Source of the DNA: Paracoccaceae bacterium
GTDB lineage: Bacteria; Pseudomonadota; Alphaproteobacteria; Rhodobacterales; Rhodobacteraceae
Reading direction: 5' to 3'
DNA length: 45,144 nucleotides
NCBI GenBank assembly: GCA_021741465.1
Contig: JAIOXV010000007.1
Coordinates: forward strand, 1 to 45,144
Shown: piece after piece, positions 24,401-32,228 of the stretch
Numbering within the stretch: the stretch's first letter is position 1
Layout of the letters: the number at the start of each line of letters is the position of its first letter
Notes under the pieces: generated by a model
Told to the model about the DNA's origin: nothing
What the model saw: only the letters and a program-made list of their open reading frames with translations
Databases searched by the model: none
Position numbers and translations under genes: made by a program

Positions 24401-24609
24401 CCGAAAAGGTTCAAGGCCCGGCCTCTTACTTCCCTTCCATTGAGAAGAAATACGGCCAGCCGATACAGCACTGGTTTAACGAGATCGCAGGCAAGTTGAC
24501 GCAACCTCACATGCAGATCGTCAGCTTTCTGAAAGACACACACGGGCTAGGCCACGGCCATGCCAATGCCATCGTGGCCCATCAGCTGGCCCAGAAGAAA
24601 GGCGCTTGA
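24397..24609 (+). CDS. DUF4287 domain protein inside the fds operon
   Basis: The 70-aa protein contains GPASYFPSIEKKYG near the N-terminus and GLGHGHANAIVAHQLA near the C-terminus, the two signature stretches of the DUF4287 family as I remember it. It is soluble, has no cysteines, and its function is unknown. Its ATG overlaps the fdsB stop (ATGA) and its stop is one base from the fdsA start, so it is fully embedded between the diaphorase and catalytic subunits. The usual order elsewhere is fdsGBACD without this gene. Coupled position suggests a role in assembly or folding of the complex, or a chance insertion tolerated by the operon. Confidence 0.85.
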   Translation: MTEKVQGPASYFPSIEKKYGQPIQHWFNEIAGKLTQPHMQIVSFLKDTHGLGHGHANAIVAHQLAQKKGA

Positions 24610-24610
24610 G

Positions 24611-27493
24611 ATGAAAGACTTCATCATCCCGTCCGACCGCGATTTCGGCACACCCTATGTGCGCTCGACCGCTACGGTTACCTTGAACATCGACGGCTTT
24701 GACGTGACCGTGCCCGAAGGCACCTCGATCATGCGCGCCGCGGCCGAGATTGGCATCACCGTGCCCAAGCTCTGCGCCACCGACAACATCGACGCCTTCG
24801 GATCGTGCCGCCTGTGTCTGGTCGAGATCGAAGGCCGCAACGGCACCCCGGCATCTTGCACCACCCCTGTTGCTCCGGGGATCAAGGTTCACACCCAAAC
24901 CGGCAAGCTGAAACAGCTGCGCCGCGGGGTGATGGAGCTTTATATCTCCGACCACCCGCTGGATTGCCTGACGTGCTCGGCCAATGGCGATTGCGAATTG
25001 CAGGACATGGCCGGGGCTGTCGGCCTGCGCGATGTGCGCTATGAAGCGATCGACACCCATTTCCGCCCCAAGAACAACTCGGGCGAGGCCAATCCGCAAT
25101 GGAAGGCCAAGGACGAAAGCAACCCCTATTTCACCTATGACCCGGCGAAATGCATCGTCTGCTCGCGCTGCGTGCGGGCCTGCGAAGAGGTGCAAGGCAC
25201 CTTCGCGCTGACCATCGAAGGCCGGGGCTTCGACAGCCGCGTGTCGTTCGGCGCGAAAACCGATGATGCGCTGGCGTCTGATTGCGTGTCTTGCGGCGCC
25301 TGCGTGCAGGCCTGCCCAACCGCAACCTTGCAGGAAAAATCGGTGATCGAGATCGGCACGCCGGAACGCTCGGTCATCACCACCTGCGCCTATTGCGGTG
25401 TTGGCTGCCAGTTCAAGGCCGAGATGCGCGGCGATGAGCTGGTGCGCATGGTGCCTTACAAGAACGGCAAGGCCAATCGCGGCCACAGCTGCGTCAAGGG
25501 CCGCTTCGCCTATGGCTATGCCTCCCACAAGGATCGGATCCTGTCGCCGATGATCCGCGACAGCATCAACGATGCCTGGCAAGAAGTGTCCTGGGCGGAA
25601 GCGATGGAATTTGCCGCCAACCGCATGAAGGGCCTGATTGCCAAATACGGGCAAAAGTCGGTGGGCGTCATCACCTCGTCGCGCTGCACCAACGAAGAAA
25701 GCTATCTGGTGCAGAAGCTGACGCGCGGTGTGTTCCTGAACAACAACACCGACACCTGCGCACGGGTTTGCCATTCGCCCACCGGCTATGGCCTGGGCCA
25801 AACGCTTGGCACGTCCGCTGGCACGCAAGACTTTGATTCGGTGGAACATACCAATGTCGCCATCGTGATCGGGGCGAACCCGGCCTCTGGCCATCCGGTC
25901 TTTGCCAGCCGGTTGAAGAAAGCTGTCCGCAAAGGCGCCAAGCTGATCGTCATCGACCCGCGTCGTACCGAAATGGTGGAAAGCCCCCATATCAAGGCCG
26001 CGCACCATCTGGCGCTGACCCCGGGCACCAACGTGGCCATCGTCACGGCGCTTGCCCATGTGATCGTGACCGAAAAGCTTTATGATGAAGCCTTCATCCG
26101 CGAGCGCTGCGACTGGGACGAATTCCAAGACTACGCCGATTTCGTCAGCCGTCCCAACCATTCGCCCGAATCGGTCGAGATCCTGACCGGCGTGAAGGCA
26201 CAAGATGTGCGCGCCGCCGCCCGCACCTTCGCCACCGGCGGAAACGGGTCGATCTATTACGGTCTGGGTGTGACAGAACATTCCCAAGGCTCGACCACGG
26301 TGATCGGGATTGCCAACCTGGCGATGATGACCGGCAACGTCGGCCGTCCGGGCGTGGGTGTGAACCCGCTGCGCGGCCAGAACAACGTCCAAGGCTCGTG
26401 TGACATGGGGTCCTTCCCCCATGAACTGCCGGGCTATCGCCATGTGAAGAACGACGATGTGCGCGCGATTTATGAAAATCTCTGGGGCGTTAAGATCGAC
26501 AATGAGCCAGGCCTGCGCATTCCCAACATGCTGGATGCCGCGGTCGAGGGTACCTTCAAGGGCCTTTACTGCCAAGGCGAAGACATCCTGCAATCGGACC
26601 CTGACACCAAACATGTCTCGGCCGGTCTGGCCGCGATGGAATGCGTGATCGTTCACGATCTTTTCCTGAACGAAACCGCAAACTACGCCCATGTCTTCTT
26701 CCCCGGCTCAAGCTTTCTTGAAAAGGATGGCACCTTCACCAACGCCGAACGCCGGATCAACATGGTGCGCAAGGTGATGGCGCCGAAGCAGGGCTATGCC
26801 GATTGGGAAGTCACCCAGATGTTCGCCCAAGCCATGGGCGCCAACTGGAACTACACCCATCCCGCGCAGATCATGGAAGAGATTGCCATGACCACGCCGT
26901 CCTTTGCCGGCGTGACCTATGACAAGATCGATGAGCTTGGCTCGATCCAATGGCCCTGCAATGACAAGGCACCGCAAGGCACGCCTTTGATGCATGTCGA
27001 CGGCTTCGTGCGCGGCAAGGGCAAGTTCATCAACACCGAATATGTGGCAACCGATGAGAAAACCGGACCGCGTTTCCCGCTGTTGCTGACAACGGGCCGC
27101 ATCCTTTCGCAATACAACGTCGGCGCGCAAACCCGCCGCACGCCGAACGTGGCCTGGCATGCCGAAGACGTGCTGGAAATCCACCCGCATGACGCCGAAG
27201 TGCGCGGCATCAAGGAAGGCAGCTTTGTGCGGCTGGCCAGCCGGGCGGGCGAAACCACGCTGCGCGCGACCCTGACAGACAAGGTCAATCCGGGCGTGGT
27301 CTATACCACCTTCCACCACCCCGACACCCAAGCCAATGTCATCACCACCGATTTCTCGGACTGGGCCACCAACTGCCCGGAATACAAGGTGACCGCGGTT
27401 CAGGTGGCGCCCTCGAATGGCCCGTCGGAGTGGCAGGAAGAATATTCCGCCATGGCCACCCGTGCACGCCGGATCGCGGCGGCCGAGTGGTGA
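24611..27493 (+). CDS. fdsA: NAD-dependent formate dehydrogenase, alpha (catalytic) subunit
   Basis: FdsA oxidises formate to CO2 at a bis-MGD molybdenum site. The 960-aa protein begins with a [2Fe-2S] domain (Cys55, Cys66, Cys69, Cys83), then the NuoG-like His/Cys cluster (DHPLDCLTCSANGDC), two ferredoxin-type clusters (CIVCSRCVRAC and CVSCGACVQACP), the prosthetic-group cluster CAYCGVGC and the molybdopterin domain. The Mo ligand is cysteine (Cys387 in ARVCHSPTG), followed by the conserved His388, so no selenocysteine is used. The start MKDFIIPSDRDFG at 24611 is chosen over an open 17-codon extension. It overlaps fdhD by 4 bases. Confidence 0.97.
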   Translation: MKDFIIPSDRDFGTPYVRSTATVTLNIDGFDVTVPEGTSIMRAAAEIGITVPKLCATDNIDAFGSCRLCLVEIEGRNGTPASCTTPVAPGIKVHTQTGKLKQLRRGVMELYISDHPLDCLTCSANGDCELQDMAGAVGLRDVRYEAIDTHFRPKNNSGEANPQWKAKDESNPYFTYDPAKCIVCSRCVRACEEVQGTFALTIEGRGFDSRVSFGAKTDDALASDCVSCGACVQACPTATLQEKSVIEIGTPERSVITTCAYCGVGCQFKAEMRGDELVRMVPYKNGKANRGHSCVKGRFAYGYASHKDRILSPMIRDSINDAWQEVSWAEAMEFAANRMKGLIAKYGQKSVGVITSSRCTNEESYLVQKLTRGVFLNNNTDTCARVCHSPTGYGLGQTLGTSAGTQDFDSVEHTNVAIVIGANPASGHPVFASRLKKAVRKGAKLIVIDPRRTEMVESPHIKAAHHLALTPGTNVAIVTALAHVIVTEKLYDEAFIRERCDWDEFQDYADFVSRPNHSPESVEILTGVKAQDVRAAARTFATGGNGSIYYGLGVTEHSQGSTTVIGIANLAMMTGNVGRPGVGVNPLRGQNNVQGSCDMGSFPHELPGYRHVKNDDVRAIYENLWGVKIDNEPGLRIPNMLDAAVEGTFKGLYCQGEDILQSDPDTKHVSAGLAAMECVIVHDLFLNETANYAHVFFPGSSFLEKDGTFTNAERRINMVRKVMAPKQGYADWEVTQMFAQAMGANWNYTHPAQIMEEIAMTTPSFAGVTYDKIDELGSIQWPCNDKAPQGTPLMHVDGFVRGKGKFINTEYVATDEKTGPRFPLLLTTGRILSQYNVGAQTRRTPNVAWHAEDVLEIHPHDAEVRGIKEGSFVRLASRAGETTLRATLTDKVNPGVVYTTFHHPDTQANVITTDFSDWATNCPEYKVTAVQVAPSNGPSEWQEEYSAMATRARRIAAAEW

Positions 27494-28296
27494 AGACCCA
27501 CCGCCTCCTTGCGCGCACGTCCTTTGGACGGGGCAGTTCGGGCACAGCGCGCGCGCTGCCCGAAGAGGTGGCGGTGGCCCTTTCCTACAACGGGTCAACC
27601 CAAGCGGTGATGATGGCCACACCGGGCAATCTGGTTGATTTCGCCTATGGCTTCAGCCTGACCGAAGGCATCGCCAAACCAGATGAAATCGACAGCGTCG
27701 AAATCGTCGAGACGGATCTGGGGATTGACCTGCAAATCTGGCTGAAATCGCCCGCCGAAGACAGGCTGCGTGCCCGGCGGCGGTCGATGGCCGGGCCGGT
27801 GGGCTGCGGGCTTTGCGGCATCGACAGTCTGGAAGAGGCCCGGCGCAAGCCGCGGCGTGTGGTTGATACCGGGTTCACCATGACAGCCTTGCAGATCATG
27901 GCCGCGATGGGCGATCTGACCGCCCATCAACCCTTGCATGACATCACCCGCGCCGCCCATGCCGCTGCGCTTTGGGCCGCCGATGGCGGCATCATCGCCG
28001 CGCGCGAAGATGTGGGCCGCCACAACGCGCTGGACAAGCTGATTGGCGCATTGGCCCAAGCTGCACCCGTTGACGGTGCCTTGGTGCTGACCTGCCGCAC
28101 CTCGATCGACATGGTGCAAAAGGCAGCCGCCGCAGGCTTTCCCATCATCATCGCCGCCTCGGCCCCCACGGCGGCTGCAGTCGATATGGCCGATCAGGCC
28201 GGCATCACCCTTGTCGCCCTTGCCCGCCAAGACGGGTTCGAGGTCTTCACCCATCCCAACCGCATTTCCCCCGAAGAGGCCGCCCATGTCGCATGA
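27490..28296 (+). CDS. fdsC: formate dehydrogenase accessory sulfurtransferase FdhD (FdsC)
   Basis: FdhD/FdsC binds bis-MGD and delivers it, with the terminal sulfido ligand, to FdsA. The 268-aa product has the CxxC motif at Cys106-Cys109 (GPVGCGLCGIDSL), AREDVGRHNALDKLIG and LTCRTSIDMVQKAA, all typical of the family. The start is GTG at 27490, overlapping the fdsA stop as GTGA. Its last 11 bases overlap fdsD. Confidence 0.95.
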   Translation: MKTHRLLARTSFGRGSSGTARALPEEVAVALSYNGSTQAVMMATPGNLVDFAYGFSLTEGIAKPDEIDSVEIVETDLGIDLQIWLKSPAEDRLRARRRSMAGPVGCGLCGIDSLEEARRKPRRVVDTGFTMTALQIMAAMGDLTAHQPLHDITRAAHAAALWAADGGIIAAREDVGRHNALDKLIGALAQAAPVDGALVLTCRTSIDMVQKAAAAGFPIIIAASAPTAAAVDMADQAGITLVALARQDGFEVFTHPNRISPEEAAHVA

Positions 28297-28525
28297 CGCC
28301 CCCCATTCGAAACTGATTTACATGGCCAACCAGATCGCCAAGTTCATGGAATCCAAACCCCATGGCGAAGGCGTGGCTGGCCTGTCTTCGCACATCAATG
28401 ATTTCTGGGAACCCCGGATGCGCCGCCATCTGTTCGAAGTTCTGGATGCGGGTGGCACCGGTCTGCGCCCGCTGGTGCTGGATGCTGCCGCAAAGATCAG
28501 ACGCCCGGCGGCCGAAGCTGCCTGA
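28286..28525 (+). CDS. fdsD: formate dehydrogenase delta subunit
   Basis: FdsD is a small protein needed for mature, cofactor-loaded FdsA in R. capsulatus. The 79-aa sequence shows the family pattern KLIYMANQIAKFMESKP and ISDFW-like HINDFWEPRMRRHL, ending with a short Ala-rich tail. It starts within the last codons of fdhD (11-base overlap) and closes the operon; about 130 bases follow before the GST gene. No clear terminator is visible. Confidence 0.92.
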   Translation: MSHDAPHSKLIYMANQIAKFMESKPHGEGVAGLSSHINDFWEPRMRRHLFEVLDAGGTGLRPLVLDAAAKIRRPAAEAA

Positions 28526-28655
28526 ACCGCACCCTGCCCACAGGAAAGCGGGGTCGCTGCGCGGGCGCGCACAGAGATCTGTGTCGCGATGGATTGAAGC
28601 CTCGGCGCCCAAGGCATAGCTTGGCCTTGACCGAAACCGCGCAAGGATCCCTGCC

Positions 28656-29501
28656 ATGGCCGACCCCACCTATACCCCGCCGAAAGTCTGGACATGGGAC
28701 AAGGAAAACGGCGGGCAATTCGCCTCGACCAACCGCCCCATCGCGGGCGCGACCCATGACAAGGAACTGCCGCGCGGCAAGCATGATCTGCAGCTTTATT
28801 CATTGGCCACGCCCAATGGGGTCAAGGTTACGATCCTGCTGGAAGAACTGATCGAAGCCGGGCTCTTGGCCGATTATGACGCCTGGCTGGTCCAGATTTC
28901 CGGCGAACAGTTCGGCTCTGGTTTTGTTGGCGTTAACCCCAACTCCAAAATCCCGGCGATGATGGATTATTCGGGCGACGAACCGCTGCGCCTGTTCGAA
29001 AGCGGCTCGATTCTGGTGCATCTGGCCGAAAAATTCGGGGCCTTCCTGCCTGCCAAGGGGCCAGCGCGCACCGAAGTAATGAATTGGCTGATGTGGCAGA
29101 TGGGCTCTGCGCCGTTTCTGGGCGGCGGCTTTGGCCATTTTTATGCCTATGCGCCCGAGAAATACGAATACCCCATCAACCGCTATGCGATGGAAAGCAA
29201 ACGCCAGCTGGATGTCTTGGATCGCCGCCTTGCCGAGGTGCCGTTCATCGCGGGCGACGCCTATTCGATTGCCGATATGGCGATCTGGCCGTGGTATGGC
29301 GGGCTGGTGCTTGGTCGGTCTTATAACGCGGCCGAGTTTCTGGACGTGACCTCTTACAAGAATGTGGTTGCCTGGGCGGAAAAGATCGATGCGCGTCCCG
29401 CTGTCAAACGCGGGCGGATGGTCAACAAAAGCTGGGGGGATGAGGCCGAGCAGGTGCCGAACCGCCACTCCGCCGCCGATTTTGCCGGCAAGGCGATTTA
29501 A
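28656..29501 (+). CDS. yghU: glutathione S-transferase, YghU type
   Basis: YghU-type enzymes are glutathione-dependent disulfide-bond reductases of the cytosolic GST fold with strong activity on organic hydroperoxides and small disulfides. The 281-aa protein has the long N-terminal extension typical of the group (PPKVWTWDKENGG, NRPIAGATHDKELP), a thioredoxin domain with VNPNSKIPAM and ESGSILVHLAEK, and the helical domain with FGHFYAYAPEKYEYPINRY. Length matches the family. It is monocistronic and convergent with the Hint gene, with only three bases between stops. Confidence 0.92.
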   Translation: MADPTYTPPKVWTWDKENGGQFASTNRPIAGATHDKELPRGKHDLQLYSLATPNGVKVTILLEELIEAGLLADYDAWLVQISGEQFGSGFVGVNPNSKIPAMMDYSGDEPLRLFESGSILVHLAEKFGAFLPAKGPARTEVMNWLMWQMGSAPFLGGGFGHFYAYAPEKYEYPINRYAMESKRQLDVLDRRLAEVPFIAGDAYSIADMAIWPWYGGLVLGRSYNAAEFLDVTSYKNVVAWAEKIDARPAVKRGRMVNKSWGDEAEQVPNRHSAADFAGKAI

Positions 29502-29504
29502 CCG

Positions 29505-30503
29505 TTACACCCCAAGGGCGGCAAATGCGCCAATCTTTGCAGGGTCGCCCTTGGCCTTTCGGATCAGCAGGCGGGTTTCGCGCACGCTCAGCCGGGGAAG
29601 ACAGCAGGTCTGAGGCTTCAGCGGTGCTGCCGCTTCGGCCTCTGCTTCGGTAAACGAAACTTTCTCGGGGTTGGCGCCTGTCCACAAAAACGTTTCGGCC
29701 ATCACTCCATTGGCCATGACCACAGCATGGCGGTCACACAACAGGTGCCGATAGCGAATAGCGCTTTGGTCATGGCCAATCGTCACGCACCCAAAGTTGA
29801 CCAGACCCAGCGCCGGGGCCAGCGCCGCCTCCAGCCCGAAAACCAGTTGCAACAAATGGCCCCCCAAGGCAATGCCGTGCTGCTGGCTGACCATAAGACC
29901 CTGGTTCGGACACTCAGGCCCAAAGGCATCCTTGGCGATGACCACAGGCAAAAGCGCGGATGGCGACACCCATGTGGTCGACGCGCAGATATTGGCCACC
30001 AACCGCAAGGGTGGGCCATTTGGGTTGACCAACATGCTGCCGGGCTGCAGATCCTCTACCGGCACTTGGCCAGAGGTGGTTTCGATCAAGGTGCCTTCGG
30101 CAAAGCACAAAGGTCCATGAGTCGCCATGTCATAGCCAACGGGCTGCAAGGTCACGACCAAGGCGATCATGCCAAGCGCGTTTGGCACCCCGTCGGGAAA
30201 GACAAAATGCAAGGTTCCGGTGTTCACGTCTCGCAAAAGGATCAAGTCCTTGGGGAACCCTGTCGGAACCGTGATGCCAAGCACGTTGATCCCCGGCTGT
30301 GCTGTGCCAGAGCCCAGAAATTCATAGCTGCCGCCGCCAAGCAGCAACTCTTCGCCGACATAAAGCTTTGTTCCGTCATCTACCAAACTTGTCGAAACAC
30401 TAGAGCCAAAGAAATTCAACAACATGGTGGTGGACCCGGAAAACAGGTTTACCGCCAGCAAAGAGCCAACATATGGCATGTCCACAACGGAATAGGTCGG
30501 CAT
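29505..30503 (-). CDS. Hint-domain protein (Hint_2 type), 332 aa
   Basis: The C-terminal two thirds is a Hint (Hedgehog/intein) module of the Rhodobacterales Hint_2 kind. It starts at Cys133 in GPLCFAEGTLIETTSG, where a self-splicing or self-cleaving protein would have its nucleophilic Cys, and continues with VEDLQPGSMLVN, QHGI and HLLCDRHAVVMANGVMAETF. The first 130 residues are beta-rich and without Cys or export signal, and I do not recognise them. Hint modules can cleave at their N-terminal Cys; here that would release the 132-residue N-terminal part. The ATG follows GGGGGAG. It is divergent from creatinase with 231 bases between. Confidence 0.85.
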   Translation of the reverse strand: MPTYSVVDMPYVGSLLAVNLFSGSTTMLLNFFGSSVSTSLVDDGTKLYVGEELLLGGGSYEFLGSGTAQPGINVLGITVPTGFPKDLILLRDVNTGTLHFVFPDGVPNALGMIALVVTLQPVGYDMATHGPLCFAEGTLIETTSGQVPVEDLQPGSMLVNPNGPPLRLVANICASTTWVSPSALLPVVIAKDAFGPECPNQGLMVSQQHGIALGGHLLQLVFGLEAALAPALGLVNFGCVTIGHDQSAIRYRHLLCDRHAVVMANGVMAETFLWTGANPEKVSFTEAEAEAAAPLKPQTCCLPRLSVRETRLLIRKAKGDPAKIGAFAALGV

Positions 30504-30690
30504 TCAGGCACTCCCCCAGAGCGTGCGTTTTCGTTGACGGTTCTTCATGGCCTTGGCAGGGCGGGGCTGCGGTGAAATTGCGGCGCATTCCTTCAAGCAC
30601 CTTGCAACCCAGTGCGCCTTCTGGCACGTTTCACTCTGAGCCGGGACGATGGCGTCGTCTCGAAAAGCGCTCTTGCCGTCCTGTACGCCG

Positions 30691-30718
30691 GGACCTTTCG
30701 GGGTCCGCGATGGACCCC
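30691..30718 (+). other. mutually exclusive stems in the creatinase leader
   Basis: GGACC (30691-30695) can pair with GGTCC (30702-30706), or GGGGTCC (30700-30706) can pair with GGACCCC (30712-30718). The two stems share the middle segment and cannot coexist. The second ends 16 bases before the creatinase ATG, close to its GAGG ribosome site. Attenuator-like geometry; function unproven. Confidence 0.35.
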
Positions 30719-30734
30719 TTTGATGAGGTCTGTA

Positions 30735-31943
30735 ATGTCTACCGAACGTCCGCAGCAGTACCGCTTTCACCAAGGCGACCGGGTTTTGCCCTTTGCTGCC
30801 TCTGAATACGAGGCCCGCATTGAAGGCCTGCGCGAGATCATGCAAGTGCATGGAGTTGACGCCTGCGTCTTCACCTCGATGCATTCGATCGCCTATTACT
30901 CGGGCTTCCTTTATTGCTCTTTCGGCCGCCCTTACGGTCTTGTCGTCACCGCCACGGAATGCGTGACGATCAGCGCCGGCATTGATGCGGCCCAGCCGTG
31001 GCGGCGCAGCCATGGCGACAGCATCACCTATACCGATTGGCAGCGCGACAATTACTGGCGCGCGGTCTGTTCGGTAACGGGCGAGGGCCGCGTCATCGGC
31101 TGCGAAGCCGACCACCTGACACTGGTGCAATCCGAAAAGCTGAACGCCTTCCTGAAACCGAAGAAGGGCGTCGATATCTCGGTCGCCGTCATGCAGCAGC
31201 GCATGCACAAATCCGCCGCCGAGATCGACCTGATCCGCCACGGCGCCAATGTCGCCGATGTGGGCGGCTTTGCCATTCGCGAAGCGGTCAAGGAAGGCGC
31301 CCGCGAGATCGACATCGCCATGGCAGGCCGTGACGCGATGGAACTCGAAATCGCCAAGCGTTTCCCTGATGCCGAATACCGCGACACCTGGGTCTGGTTC
31401 CAGTCGGGCATCAACACCGACGGCGCCCACAATCCGGTCACCGCGCGCAAATTGCAGCGCGGCGATATCCTGTCGCTCAACACCTTCCCGATGATCTCGG
31501 GCTATTACACCGCCTTGGAACGCACGATGTTCGTTCAGGAATGTGACGCCGCATCGCGCCGCATCTGGGATATCAACGTGGCCGCCCATGAATATGGCAT
31601 GAGCCTGCTAAAGCCCGGCGTGTCTTGCGCCGAAGTCACCCACAAGCTCAACACCTTCTTCGAAGAGCATCAGGTGCTGCAATACCGCACTTTCGGCTAT
31701 GGCCACTCCTTCGGGATCCTGTCGCATTACTACGGCCGCGAGGCCGGTCTGGAACTGCGCGAGGATATCGACACGGTGCTGGAGCCGGGCATGGTCATCT
31801 CGATGGAACCGATGCTGACCATCCCAGAAGGTCAGCCGGGCGCGGGCGGCTACCGCGAACATGACATTCTGGTCATCACCGAAGACGGCAACGAAGATAT
31901 TACCAAATATCCCTACGGGCCTGACTTCAACATCGTTGGCTAA
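30735..31943 (+). CDS. creatinase (creatine amidinohydrolase)
   Basis: Creatinase hydrolyses creatine to sarcosine and urea in the cytoplasm and works as a homodimer. The 402-aa protein closely matches my memory of Pseudomonas putida creatinase (403 aa): YCSFGRPYGLVVT, YTDWQRDNYW, FQSGINTDGAHNPVT with the catalytic His, GYYTALERTMF, QYRTFGYGHSFG, LSHYYGREAGLELREDIDTVLEPGM and the C-terminal PYGPDFNI. It has the pita-bread M24 fold but no metal-site set of aminopeptidases. The ATG at 30735 (GAGG upstream) is the family start; an open frame from 30612 was discarded. No sarcosine oxidase, creatininase or urease is nearby. DddP, another M24 relative, is excluded by these motifs. Confidence 0.95.
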   Translation: MSTERPQQYRFHQGDRVLPFAASEYEARIEGLREIMQVHGVDACVFTSMHSIAYYSGFLYCSFGRPYGLVVTATECVTISAGIDAAQPWRRSHGDSITYTDWQRDNYWRAVCSVTGEGRVIGCEADHLTLVQSEKLNAFLKPKKGVDISVAVMQQRMHKSAAEIDLIRHGANVADVGGFAIREAVKEGAREIDIAMAGRDAMELEIAKRFPDAEYRDTWVWFQSGINTDGAHNPVTARKLQRGDILSLNTFPMISGYYTALERTMFVQECDAASRRIWDINVAAHEYGMSLLKPGVSCAEVTHKLNTFFEEHQVLQYRTFGYGHSFGILSHYYGREAGLELREDIDTVLEPGMVISMEPMLTIPEGQPGAGGYREHDILVITEDGNEDITKYPYGPDFNIVG

Positions 31944-31991
31944 GCCAGGACGTCAGCTGTTTGGGCTGGCTTTGGGGAACATCTCAACATC

Positions 31992-32014
31992 AAGGGCCGG
32001 GTTTCTCGGCCCTT
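31992..32014 (+). terminator. intrinsic terminator after creatinase
   Basis: AAGGGCCG-GGTTTCT-CGGCCCTT followed by TTCTTTT, 49 bases after the creatinase stop. A weaker GC stem with CTTTTCTTTTT lies near 32125-32153. The rest of 31944-32228 holds no recognisable gene and should contain the promoter of the next gene. Confidence 0.8.
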
Positions 32015-32228
32015 TTCTTTTGCCCAGCGTTGCGCCGCGCCGGGGCAAGGGATTGTGCGATAATCCGACCTGCAGGCAGGCACCCCCCCTCATAGAAGCC
32101 CAAAAACCGCAAAAACTGCCCTTCCCGCAACGCGCCGGGCTTTTCTTTTTACAACCTTGCACAGAGTCTTGACGCAAGGGGTTGCAAGCGGCTTTGGTTT
32201 CAGAACCTGCCACACCCCGAGATAAAAC

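Noticed and set aside
24521-26692. 723-codon open frame antisense to fdsA
   Set aside because: It is the mirror of a high-GC coding sequence; its product is His/Gly/Arg-rich with no family motif, while fdsA on the other strand is unmistakable.
24611-27493. Selenocysteine in formate dehydrogenase
   Set aside because: No in-frame TGA occurs at the active site; the Mo ligand codon is TGC (Cys387).
30735-31943. DMSP lyase DddP as identity of the M24-fold protein
   Set aside because: The sequence follows creatinase closely at the active site and C-terminus; DddP has a different N-terminal region and metal ligands.
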